From CAYVTV01 sp964563105 (GTDB lineage: Bacteria > Bacteroidota > Bacteroidia > Bacteroidales > GCA-2748055): a stretch of DNA of 64,000 nt. The position numbers and the translations under genes are program-made. The DNA lies in contig CAZLXM010000003.1 in NCBI GenBank assembly GCA_964563105.1, positions 17,374-81,373 on the forward strand, written 5' to 3'. The notes beneath the pieces were generated by a model that was not told where the DNA came from, did not search any database, and saw only the letters and a list, made by a program, of their open reading frames with translations. Numbering within the stretch: the first letter of the stretch is position 1; each line of letters begins with the position of its first letter. Below, in pieces: positions 46,858 through 55,858 of the stretch.

Positions 46858-49842
46858 ATGTTTAAAAAATTAAAAAAAATCATATTAACAGTTCTGAGCT
46901 TCCAAATACTATTTATGGTGTCCTTATTTGGCCAACCACAAAAAATGATTACCATTACCATAAAAGATACTGATGGAAATCCCATCTCCGGTGCCGTAGT
47001 TACTATTGGGGAATCCATTAAACCTTTGATCACAAACGATAAGGGTGAATTTGCTTTTCAGTGTCTTACCAGGACGCCTGTATTAGTTGAAGCAGAAGGC
47101 TTTGCCTCTAAATTAGTTGATGTGGCCCCTGCAATGGATCTTACAAGTATTGAACTTGAAAAGTCTATCTTCCAGATGAGTGAAAAAGATAAAATAAATG
47201 TACCTTTTGGTCAGTTTTATAAACGGCAGGTCCCCGCAGCAATTGCTGCTATTGACACAAGAGATTTGTTGAAATCTGATCAACAAAAGTCATTTTCCGG
47301 TGCTATTAACGGAAGAATACCTGGTTTATTTGGCTCAACAAATATTAGGCAATTCGGAAATGCTATGATAGTTGTTGATGGTATCCCAAGACCGGCTACA
47401 AGTTTTAATTTGGAACAGATTGAGCAAATTACTATTATAAAGGATCTTGCTTCTGCAATGCTTTATGGCTCCCAGGCGGAAAACGGCGTAATCTATATTA
47501 CGACAAGGAGAGGTAAACCCTTAAAAAAAGAAATGCATTTCACAGCTGAAAGAGGGTTAAACAAGCCTGTTGCATTGCCCAAATATCTCAATTCTGCTGA
47601 TTACATGACTCTTTATAATGAGGCCCTTGCAAATGACGGCCTTGATCCTAAATACTCTGTTGATCAGATAACAAAAACAAAAAATGGAACTGATCCCATT
47701 CGTTATCCAAATGAAGAATATTATAATTCAACCTATTTAAAAGACTATTCTACTTATAATTATATTGTTGGTGAAACCAGTGGAGGTAATGATATTGCAC
47801 AATATTACCTTAATCTGGGTTGGGCCAGGGATAACAGCCTTTTAAAAGTTGGAGAAGGGGCGAATGAAAAGAATGACCGTTTGAATATGAGAGGTAACGT
47901 AAATTACAAATTAACTGATCATATTAAACTCATATTTGACGGGGCTGCAATTTTTAACTTTTCTTTGACTCCAAGGTATACTGTGCAGGATAATAACTTT
48001 TGGGTACTTTCATCTACATTGAGGCCGGATAATACGCCGGTTTTAATTCCATCTTCACTTATGAAAGATGAATCTCTTCTAGGTGCAGCAAAATTAATTG
48101 ACGGAAAATCCTTATTGGGAGGTACCAGTCAATATCAGACCAATTTATATGGTGAACTTACAAGAAACGGCCCCCGTATTTCAAATGACAGACTTATTGA
48201 AATAAATGCCGGCCTTAATTTTAATCTGGAAAATATTACTCCCGGCCTTAGTGCTTCCGGTTTTCTTACATTTAATATGTATAATCTTTTTCTTGCCGAT
48301 ATTATTAACTCATATGCAGTATACAGGCCCAACTATGCCGCGGATACAATTGCCAGCTGGTCAAAATATGGAACTGATATTAAAGTAGAAAGGCAAACTC
48401 TTAGTGACGTGTATTTTTACAGACGAAATGGGGCTTTTGGCACAATTGACTATAACAGGATATTCAATGATAAACATAATGTCACCATAAACTCTGTAGC
48501 CTATAGAGACGAATATAGTGTTGAGGGTGCCACACAGTTGACTAAACATTTACATTTTGGTCTCCGTGCAAATTATATGTATGATAATAAATATATTATT
48601 GAACTAACCGGTGTTAATACAGGCTCAGTAAAATTATTCGAAACTAATCCGTGGGCTTTTTCCCCGGGAATAGGCTTGGCATGGATAATATCTGAAGAAA
48701 ATTTTCTCAAAAACAACTCCCTGATTGACTTTTTAAAAGTAAGGAGTAATTGGGGGGTAATTAATACAGATGAAAATCTTAGCGGATATTATCTTAGTCG
48801 TAACCTATATACGGCCAGCGGAACTTATTATTATAATCAAACAACAAATTCCAATACCGGAAGGCTAATAACCCTGGGAAATTCAAATGTAAGCTTTGAG
48901 AAAAAAATGAACTTCAACCTGGGTTTTGAGTCAATGTTATTTGATTATAAAGTAGGGGTTGAAGGAGGATATTTTTATTACAAAAATTATGATGTTTTAA
49001 CCCGTAGGTCAAATGAACTACCAGCTTATATTATTACTCCCCCATTTGAAAATTATGGAAGCTATCAAACTCAGGGAGTTGAATTTGGTTTAAATTATTC
49101 TGAAAAAATTGGTGACCTTGAAATTAAATTTGGGTCAAATTTAACTTACTCAGTTCCAAAAGCATTAGTTGTTGACGAATTACCTTACCCTGAATTATAT
49201 CGTAGACTGACCGGACAGGCAAGTGATTCTTATTTTGGTCTTGTAGCTTTAGGCTTGTTTAAAGACCAGGCTGAAATAGATGCTTCACCTGTTCAAACTT
49301 TTGGTACTGTTAAGCCGGGAGATATAAAGTATAAAGATTTGAATAATGACGGGGTTATTGATGATAAAGATCAACAAATAACAGGCAATTGGAACGCCAG
49401 ATTACATTATGGCTTAAACTTGTTTTTAAAATATAAATCAGTAGAGTTTTTTGCTTTGGGAACGGGACAAACAGGTTCAGACCGCTACTTTAACAACGCT
49501 TATTATTGGATTTATGCTGACAGAAAATATTCAGAAGTTGTATGGGACAGATGGACCCCTGCTACAGCAGAAACAGCAACATATCCACGCTTAACTACTT
49601 TAGGAAACCCAAATAATTTTAGAAATTCTACTTTCTGGTTATATGAAAACAAGTGGTTTACCCTCCATACTTTACAATTAACTTATCTTTTACCTAAGAT
49701 CAGTCGTATTGAAGATGCGCGTATTTTTCTAAGGGCAAATAATATTCTTACAATATCAAAAATTAAGGATAAGACTCAGCTAAATATTGGTTCACCGCCT
49801 CAGGTTAGGGTCGCATCTATTGGGTTAAATATAAGTTTATAA
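46858..49842 (+). CDS. SusC/RagA-family TonB-dependent transporter (type 2)
   Basis: 994 residues, intact. Signal peptide about 1-25 (ending LFGQ), regulatory-like domain (IKDTDGNPISGAVVTIGES), the variant linker MSEKDKINVPFGQFYKRQVP in place of VVVGYG, plug with INGRIPGLFGSTNIRQFGNA and MIVVDGIPRPAT, barrel with DLNNDGVIDDKDQ, SEVVWDRWTPATAETATYPR (identical in all three type 2 copies) and a terminal IGLNISL. Pairs with the SusD at 49864-51609. Used here to place the frameshift in the copy at 26812-29797. Confidence 0.96.
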   Translation: MFKKLKKIILTVLSFQILFMVSLFGQPQKMITITIKDTDGNPISGAVVTIGESIKPLITNDKGEFAFQCLTRTPVLVEAEGFASKLVDVAPAMDLTSIELEKSIFQMSEKDKINVPFGQFYKRQVPAAIAAIDTRDLLKSDQQKSFSGAINGRIPGLFGSTNIRQFGNAMIVVDGIPRPATSFNLEQIEQITIIKDLASAMLYGSQAENGVIYITTRRGKPLKKEMHFTAERGLNKPVALPKYLNSADYMTLYNEALANDGLDPKYSVDQITKTKNGTDPIRYPNEEYYNSTYLKDYSTYNYIVGETSGGNDIAQYYLNLGWARDNSLLKVGEGANEKNDRLNMRGNVNYKLTDHIKLIFDGAAIFNFSLTPRYTVQDNNFWVLSSTLRPDNTPVLIPSSLMKDESLLGAAKLIDGKSLLGGTSQYQTNLYGELTRNGPRISNDRLIEINAGLNFNLENITPGLSASGFLTFNMYNLFLADIINSYAVYRPNYAADTIASWSKYGTDIKVERQTLSDVYFYRRNGAFGTIDYNRIFNDKHNVTINSVAYRDEYSVEGATQLTKHLHFGLRANYMYDNKYIIELTGVNTGSVKLFETNPWAFSPGIGLAWIISEENFLKNNSLIDFLKVRSNWGVINTDENLSGYYLSRNLYTASGTYYYNQTTNSNTGRLITLGNSNVSFEKKMNFNLGFESMLFDYKVGVEGGYFYYKNYDVLTRRSNELPAYIITPPFENYGSYQTQGVEFGLNYSEKIGDLEIKFGSNLTYSVPKALVVDELPYPELYRRLTGQASDSYFGLVALGLFKDQAEIDASPVQTFGTVKPGDIKYKDLNNDGVIDDKDQQITGNWNARLHYGLNLFLKYKSVEFFALGTGQTGSDRYFNNAYYWIYADRKYSEVVWDRWTPATAETATYPRLTTLGNPNNFRNSTFWLYENKWFTLHTLQLTYLLPKISRIEDARIFLRANNILTISKIKDKTQLNIGSPPQVRVASIGLNISL

Positions 49843-49863
49843 TTAACGAAAAATTAAAGCAAA

Positions 49864-51609
49864 ATGAGAAAATATATAAACATATTTCTGCTGATATTTA
49901 GCTTAAGTTTATTTTCCTGTGAAAGTTTTCTGGAACCGCGAAAAGAAAACTCTTTTACTGAGGATCAGATAATTGATAATATGTCTTATGCTGAAGGACT
50001 ACTGTTAAGAGCTTATCTTTGGTTGCCGGATGATTACTATTTTTTTGAAGATGTAGTTACCGATGACGCTGTTACTAATGATATGAGTTCCTCATATAGA
50101 CGTATGGCTACAGGTGAATGGAAATCATCTTTTGATCCTCTTTCTGTTTGGTCAACAGCATATACTGCAATATATTACATAAATAAATTTCTGGAAATAT
50201 ATGAATCTGTTGACTGGGCTAATGATCCAAGATTAAGCCGGGAAATAAATGAATATCGGAATAATCTTTATAAACAGAAATTAAAAGGCGAAGCCTTTGC
50301 ATTAAGGGCATGGTATAAATACAGGCTTTTGCTTGTTCATGGAGGTAAAACTGAAGATGGGCGCTTACTGGGGTTCCCAATTGTAAATAATTCACTTTCA
50401 CCTACTGACAACTGGAAGCTTCCAAGAAACACTTATGCTGAATGCGTCACAAGTATTTTTACTGATCTTGATAATGCAATAAATGCTTTGCCGGTTATTT
50501 GGGCAGATAAACCTACAGGAGGGGCAAATCCACTGGAAAATGCGTATTATAACCTAATATGCGGAGCTAAATATGAAAATAGAATAAATGGCAGGATAGC
50601 ACAGGCAATTAAAGCCAGAGTAGCCCTGCTTGCAGCAAGCCCGTCATTTTCTGAAGGAAGCGGAATAACCTGGGAACAAGCCGCTGAAATTGCCGGAAAT
50701 TTATTAAAAGATCTTGGTTCGCTTTATTCCAATACTTCTGAAATTTATAACCACACTTTTTATAAGGAAATAAGAAATAAGGAAATACTTTGGAACAGGG
50801 CTCAAACACAAAAAAGGACCTGGGAACAGAATAACTTTCCTCCTTCTTTATTTGGTTATGGGATGACCAATCCTACACAAAATCTTGTAGATGCATTTCC
50901 AATGAAAAATGGATATCCCATTTCACATGCATCCGGTAATTATGATCCTGAAAATCCGTATTCAGGCAGAGATAATAGATTTTACCAATATATAATATAT
51001 GATAACTCTCTGTTAAAAGGGTCAACTATCAGAACCTATGCCGGGGCATCATCCAATGGTATTAATGTCCTTACCACTTCAACCCGAACAGGGTATTACC
51101 TGAAAAAGTTTATGGCTGAAGGTGTTAATCTCAATCCCGCCAGTTTGACCAATACTGCACATACTTTTACCTTTTTGCGAATGACAGAAGTATTACTTAA
51201 TTATGTTGAAGCAGCCAATGAAGCCTGGGGACCAGACGGAGATCCGAAAGGATTTGGATTTACTGCAAGATCAAAAATTGCAGAATTAAGACTTCGTGCA
51301 GGCATTACAACTGATGAATATTTACCAACAATATCTAACAAATCTGAATTAAGAGAACTTATAAGAAATGAGAGACGTATCAGTCTTTGCTTTGAAGGGT
51401 TCAGATTTTGGGATATAAGACGCTGGAACGATGTGTCACTTATGCAGGCGCCGGTAAAAGCTGCATTTATTACATTGGAAGATGGAAACAGGAATTTTGA
51501 ATATGAAGTTATAGAGGAAAGAAAATATGAGCCTTATATGATTTACGGACCTGTTCCATATAATGAGACTCTTAAATATAACCTGGCGCAAAATAAAGGT
51601 TGGCAATAA
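49864..51609 (+). CDS. SusD/RagB-family outer-membrane lipoprotein (type 2)
   Basis: 581 residues, signal peptide with lipobox LFSC (Cys19) then ESFLEPRKENSF. SusD hallmarks: GEAFALRAWYKYRLLLVHGG, LRMTEVLLNYVEAANEAWGP, LIRNERRISLCFEGFRFWDI. Starts 21 bases after the SusC2 stop, the same spacing as in the second module, as expected for a duplicated block. Expected at the cell surface as the lid of the SusC2 barrel. Confidence 0.95.
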   Translation: MRKYINIFLLIFSLSLFSCESFLEPRKENSFTEDQIIDNMSYAEGLLLRAYLWLPDDYYFFEDVVTDDAVTNDMSSSYRRMATGEWKSSFDPLSVWSTAYTAIYYINKFLEIYESVDWANDPRLSREINEYRNNLYKQKLKGEAFALRAWYKYRLLLVHGGKTEDGRLLGFPIVNNSLSPTDNWKLPRNTYAECVTSIFTDLDNAINALPVIWADKPTGGANPLENAYYNLICGAKYENRINGRIAQAIKARVALLAASPSFSEGSGITWEQAAEIAGNLLKDLGSLYSNTSEIYNHTFYKEIRNKEILWNRAQTQKRTWEQNNFPPSLFGYGMTNPTQNLVDAFPMKNGYPISHASGNYDPENPYSGRDNRFYQYIIYDNSLLKGSTIRTYAGASSNGINVLTTSTRTGYYLKKFMAEGVNLNPASLTNTAHTFTFLRMTEVLLNYVEAANEAWGPDGDPKGFGFTARSKIAELRLRAGITTDEYLPTISNKSELRELIRNERRISLCFEGFRFWDIRRWNDVSLMQAPVKAAFITLEDGNRNFEYEVIEERKYEPYMIYGPVPYNETLKYNLAQNKGWQ

Positions 51610-51728
51610 GGTTATTTAAAAATATTTATCTATGAAACCTACACTATAATAAAGCCAATGATAATGAAAAAAACTATAATTACAAGGTGGGTTCCATATG
51701 ACATTTATATAATCAAAATTATTTACAC

Positions 51729-52772
51729 ATGAAAAAAATATTTTATATTTTAACAGTCCTTCTTGGAATCGCGGCATGTGAGAACCAGCCTATTGAGTTT
51801 GAGGATTTTGAATTCAAAGCTGTTTATTTTCCGATACAACGGCCATTAAGGACATTGTCATTAGGGGAGGATAGAATTGATAATTCATTGGATAAGCAAT
51901 ATATATTTGATGTTGCAGTTAGTATCGGAGGGATGTATAAAAATAAAAAAGATTGGACAGTGGACTATGTTGTGGACCCCACATTAACAGACAAGGTTTA
52001 TACAAATACAACTCCCAGCCTCAAAATAATTCCATTGCCTACTCAATATTACACACTTGACCCGGTTAACTCTGCAATAATTCCGAGTGGCTCTTTTAAT
52101 GGAAGAATTCGTGTCCAGCTCAAGAGTGAATTTTTTGATGACCCTTTAGCCCTCACCGGTCAATATGTTATTCCGCTTAGAATAACAAATACTTCAGCTG
52201 ACTCAATACTTATGGGTAAACCAGCATTATCAAATCCCGATCCAAGAGTGACAGCGCACTGGGAATCAAACAAAAGTCCAAAATATTGGGTTATGTACGG
52301 AATTAAATATGTAAATGCTTATCATGGCAACTATCTCCACAGAGGGCAAGATGTCAGGAAAAATTCAGTAACTGGTGTTGTTGAGGATACAATCATTTTT
52401 CGAAATAAATATGTAGAATATGATGCTTTGATAAAACTAATAACAATAAACAGAAATAAAGTCTTCACAAACGGAGTTGGCAATATTATTGGGAGCGGAC
52501 ATTCAATGGTTCTAACATTCACCAATGAAAATGGTACTTCCGGAGCAGTAACAATTAGTCCGGCAGAAGATGCATTATATGAAGTTACAGGATCAGGTCA
52601 TTATAATGATAAAGCATCAAGCGTTGAGGTTTGGACGCTGCTCACCTGGCAATCAATGTATCTGAATTATACATATGATGATGGGACTTATATTCATAAT
52701 ATCCATGATACATTAGTGTTCAGAGACAGAGGTATAAAATGGGAGGAGATACCAATTAAAATAGAAAATTAA
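51729..52772 (+). CDS. DUF1735/DUF5627-like surface lipoprotein
   Basis: 347 residues; lipobox IAAC (Cys17). DUF1735-like sandwich in the first half (TGQYVIPLRITNTSADSILM) and a DUF5627-like second half (KYVNAYHGNYLHRG). Closes the third module, but 119 bases after its SusD rather than the 26-38 bases seen in the other modules, so some sequence was gained here. Presumed glycan-binding accessory protein. A strong terminator follows at 52887-52918. Confidence 0.8.
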   Translation: MKKIFYILTVLLGIAACENQPIEFEDFEFKAVYFPIQRPLRTLSLGEDRIDNSLDKQYIFDVAVSIGGMYKNKKDWTVDYVVDPTLTDKVYTNTTPSLKIIPLPTQYYTLDPVNSAIIPSGSFNGRIRVQLKSEFFDDPLALTGQYVIPLRITNTSADSILMGKPALSNPDPRVTAHWESNKSPKYWVMYGIKYVNAYHGNYLHRGQDVRKNSVTGVVEDTIIFRNKYVEYDALIKLITINRNKVFTNGVGNIIGSGHSMVLTFTNENGTSGAVTISPAEDALYEVTGSGHYNDKASSVEVWTLLTWQSMYLNYTYDDGTYIHNIHDTLVFRDRGIKWEEIPIKIEN

Positions 52773-53088
52773 CCTTGAATATCAGGAACTTAATTCTAAA
52801 ATAATCAAATTGATTGTTCTGTTGTCAGGATAAAATCAATTAATTATGTATTTCAATAAATTAATTTATTATTGTTAAGCTAAATTAAAAGGGGGATTTT
52901 CAAAAAAATTCCCCTTTTATTATTCAATATCCCGAAGAATAAAATTTTCTGTCTTTTTTACAACTTCAATATATGAATCTAACTATCTGCCAATCAAATG
53001 TATTAATAATTTGCCAATACTTCTAAATAATAAAATTTATGAAAGTAGAGCTTAAGATAATAATTCTTAACCGCTTAAGATATAATCT
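52773..53088. other. 316-base convergent intergenic region
   Basis: Spacer between the plus-strand third module and the minus-strand GH36-like gene. It holds the terminator at 52887-52918. The rest is AT-rich with no further feature seen. Confidence 0.5.
52887..52918 (+). terminator. Intrinsic terminator of the third module
   Basis: AAAAGGGG (52887-52894) pairs with CCCCTTTT (52911-52918), with further pairing of the inner A/T bases, and the stem runs into TTTTATTATT on the plus strand. The A-rich left flank means it could also work for the converging minus-strand gene. Confidence 0.8.
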
Positions 53089-55536
53089 TTAAAAATTAAA
53101 TCCCGCTTTTATAAACTTTTGATACAAATCAGGATTTTTCAAAATTTCATCAGCAGAAATTGGATTATTATCTTCAGATAAATGAATGATATTCTGATCA
53201 TATGCTGAACGATCATTAATAACAAGAGCAAATATCTTGTTCTCCTGAGGAATAATAAATGCGTCACATCCGGATGAGTGCTTAACTTTAAGGGCCTTCT
53301 CACTATATATAAATAATTTTCCGTCTTTCGCACCAACATTTTTTAAAATAATTTTAAGTTCCGCAGAAGCAGCTTCTATTAAATCAATTTCTGCTGAACC
53401 CATAGAAATATGCAAATTTGATCCTACAATTACAGGAATATCCTTTTGATCATTAATTTGGGTTAAACGAAGTAAGGCACATCCATGAGGGGGTAAGTTT
53501 TTTGAAATAAAATCACTATCTCCTGTACCAAGGAATTCCTCATCCCAGAATGACCAGACAAAAAACTTTTCTCCTAATTCCTGTAAATTAAATACATCCA
53601 GTTTTGCATTTAAAGTTGTATCTTCTTTATTCATTAAAATTAAGGATGCAAAATTTCCCCAGGGTCGCATTGCAACAAAACCAAATTGACGTCCATAAGG
53701 ATCAATATCACCATTCATAGACCATCCTTTATCCGGAGCAGGACTATTTAATATCTCTAACATTCGCAAGGCATTATGCTGTTGATATTCAGGCTTATTC
53801 AATGGCTCTGATATTTTTGTCATTCCGCCAAGCAATCCAACATAACTATGAAATGTTTGTAATCCATCCAGGTTCAAGCCATGAATTTCCGGATTAAACG
53901 AATCTTTTGGCCCTTGCCATATATGACTTTCAGCTCTGGGTAAAATATAACTTACATCAGGATCTGTATAATATACAATATTATTCATGATAGAACTACG
54001 GGCAGTTGATACTATTGCACTTGAAATATCGGTACAAAGTGTTGGTAAATTATCATCAGCCAATGGATAACTTTTCCAACGGGCAAGTGCGTCAAAACCA
54101 ATTCTGGAAGCATCCGCCATTCCAATTACGGGTCGACATGGAACACCACAAGCAAGCAGAAAACTTTCCTCACCAATTGCCTTCCGGTATAAGGAAAAAA
54201 GATGACGTGTAATCTCAAATTTGGTCATTTTTTCATTATAAGGACGATATTTTCCAATACTATTATAATCAAATTTGAAATATCTATAACCTGCATCCTT
54301 TAATTCCTTTATTGATGAAATAATAAATTGCTCAACCTCAGGATGTGTTGGGTCCAAAAATTGACCTTTTTTATTCTGAAACCATTCAGAAGGTTTATCA
54401 GTTAAACACACAACAGGAGACATCCAAATACCTGGAATGGCACCGGCATCCCGAATCTTATCGGCACAAAAGCCCATCCCATGCGGAAACTTATTATTTG
54501 CCTTCCAATCTCCTGATTTTTCCTGCCAACCATCATCAATTTGGATAACTTGCAATGGTATTCTATCTCTTTGTTCTTTTATAACCTGAGCAATATTAAC
54601 AACATGTTGCTCATCAATCCTAAAAAAGCGATCATACCAACTACACCATCCATAAACCGCATTTTTTGAATTCCTGGAATTATGTGTTTCAGCCATCCAT
54701 AAAAAAAGGTTGGTCAGTGCCTCTTTGTATGGTTGGGCTAAAAATAGCACCTCTTCACTTACCCTTGCTTCTCCAGGTTCTACAAGAATCTCACTCATTT
54801 GACTGATTATTTCTATAAGTATCCCATCATCAACATCCACTCTGTAATTGAAATTAACAAAAGATACTGCCGGACCAACAGCTCCCATTACAATGCCGGA
54901 ACGATCTTCATCAGAATAAAGAGTAATTACGTCTTCATGAAATCGCCATTTACCATCATGATTACGCGGATCATTTTCATCAATATTTGAATACCCATAT
55001 ACTCTTTGTTCTTTTAAACGTTTTTTACTTGGAAAAACCTGTTCCAGATTTCCAGCCTGTCTGGAAGTCTCCATAACTGGCAGAAGCCACCAGGTTGAAG
55101 GATCACCTTCGCATACCAAACCTTTTTGTTCTGTCTTACATAATATAAAATCTTTTAAGCGAACAGCCTCTTCTGAATTATTTGTAAATGACGCACGAAT
55201 TGTAAATCCGGGAAGACCTTTTAAGCGGCAAATGTTCCAGGATAAATTATAACCATTTTTATGATTCCAACTCATACAAAAATCTATTCCTTTACCAAAA
55301 GGTGTATCACGTTCATTCTTCTTAATTCTGACTTTGTCTTTTGGAAACCAAATTAAAGGCATTTCATTCTCACCTTCGCCAGTTAAAAGTTCAATCCCCG
55401 GATAACCATCATTTAACGATATCCGGTGGAAATTGACTTTTAAAACTCCCCTTCTCAAACTAAAATCAATTTCATCATCAGAACGATGGCAAGAGAAAAT
55501 TAGTAACAAAAAACAAATTGAAAGATAAAATTTCAT
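53089..55536 (-). CDS. GH36-type alpha-galactosidase-like lipoprotein
   Basis: 815 residues with lipobox IFSC (Cys16). N-terminal beta-sandwich (about 25-290), catalytic TIM barrel (about 300-640) and C-terminal beta domain. GH36/clan GH-D signatures: YGWCSWYDRFF, QVIQIDDGWQEKSGDW, YFKFDYNS with Asp423 at the nucleophile position, and MADASRIGFD with Asp482 at the acid/base position. Known family members remove alpha-linked galactose, though GH36 also holds alpha-N-acetylgalactosaminidases and transglycosylases, so the exact sugar is unproven. It lies alone on the minus strand between the third module and the DUF4091-family operon and probably acts on the same glycan. Confidence 0.85.
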   Translation of the reverse strand: MKFYLSICFLLLIFSCHRSDDEIDFSLRRGVLKVNFHRISLNDGYPGIELLTGEGENEMPLIWFPKDKVRIKKNERDTPFGKGIDFCMSWNHKNGYNLSWNICRLKGLPGFTIRASFTNNSEEAVRLKDFILCKTEQKGLVCEGDPSTWWLLPVMETSRQAGNLEQVFPSKKRLKEQRVYGYSNIDENDPRNHDGKWRFHEDVITLYSDEDRSGIVMGAVGPAVSFVNFNYRVDVDDGILIEIISQMSEILVEPGEARVSEEVLFLAQPYKEALTNLFLWMAETHNSRNSKNAVYGWCSWYDRFFRIDEQHVVNIAQVIKEQRDRIPLQVIQIDDGWQEKSGDWKANNKFPHGMGFCADKIRDAGAIPGIWMSPVVCLTDKPSEWFQNKKGQFLDPTHPEVEQFIISSIKELKDAGYRYFKFDYNSIGKYRPYNEKMTKFEITRHLFSLYRKAIGEESFLLACGVPCRPVIGMADASRIGFDALARWKSYPLADDNLPTLCTDISSAIVSTARSSIMNNIVYYTDPDVSYILPRAESHIWQGPKDSFNPEIHGLNLDGLQTFHSYVGLLGGMTKISEPLNKPEYQQHNALRMLEILNSPAPDKGWSMNGDIDPYGRQFGFVAMRPWGNFASLILMNKEDTTLNAKLDVFNLQELGEKFFVWSFWDEEFLGTGDSDFISKNLPPHGCALLRLTQINDQKDIPVIVGSNLHISMGSAEIDLIEAASAELKIILKNVGAKDGKLFIYSEKALKVKHSSGCDAFIIPQENKIFALVINDRSAYDQNIIHLSEDNNPISADEILKNPDLYQKFIKAGFNF

Positions 55537-55858
55537 TTTAACTATTTTTTAATTCCAAAAAGGAATGATTTTCAATTTAATACAACCACAAGTTACAAAT
55601 TAAAAGCAATAACGAAAACAAGTTTCACAACTTAGGCTTTTTAAAATGTATTAAAGTATTTTATTATAATATGTTATGTTCTATAACAACATTTTCTCCT
55701 TTTAAATGCAGCTTATCAAATTTCGAAAGAAATTTTAAAATTAAAGGAATTTTAAAAAATAATAAATATTTATATCAACTTTTTAGTATTTAATGTTGCG
55801 TTTATAAAATAATCAGATTACATTTAACTAATTAATTATAAATTATAAACGCTTTAAA
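55537..55858. promoter_or_regulatory. Divergent 322-base intergenic region
   Basis: Separates the minus-strand GH36-like gene from the plus-strand DUF4091-family operon. It contains the plus-strand promoter at 55796-55826 and a small hairpin at 55718-55735 (AAATTTC and GAAATTT around a GAAA loop). No minus-strand TAnnTTTG box was seen. Confidence 0.5.
55796..55826 (+). promoter_or_regulatory. Promoter of the DUF4091-family operon
   Basis: TTG (55796-55798), a 20-base spacer and TACATTTA (55819-55826), one base off TAnnTTTG and with the same spacer length and same TACATTT core as the promoter at 41243-41273. The predicted leader is only about 25 bases. Confidence 0.55.
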
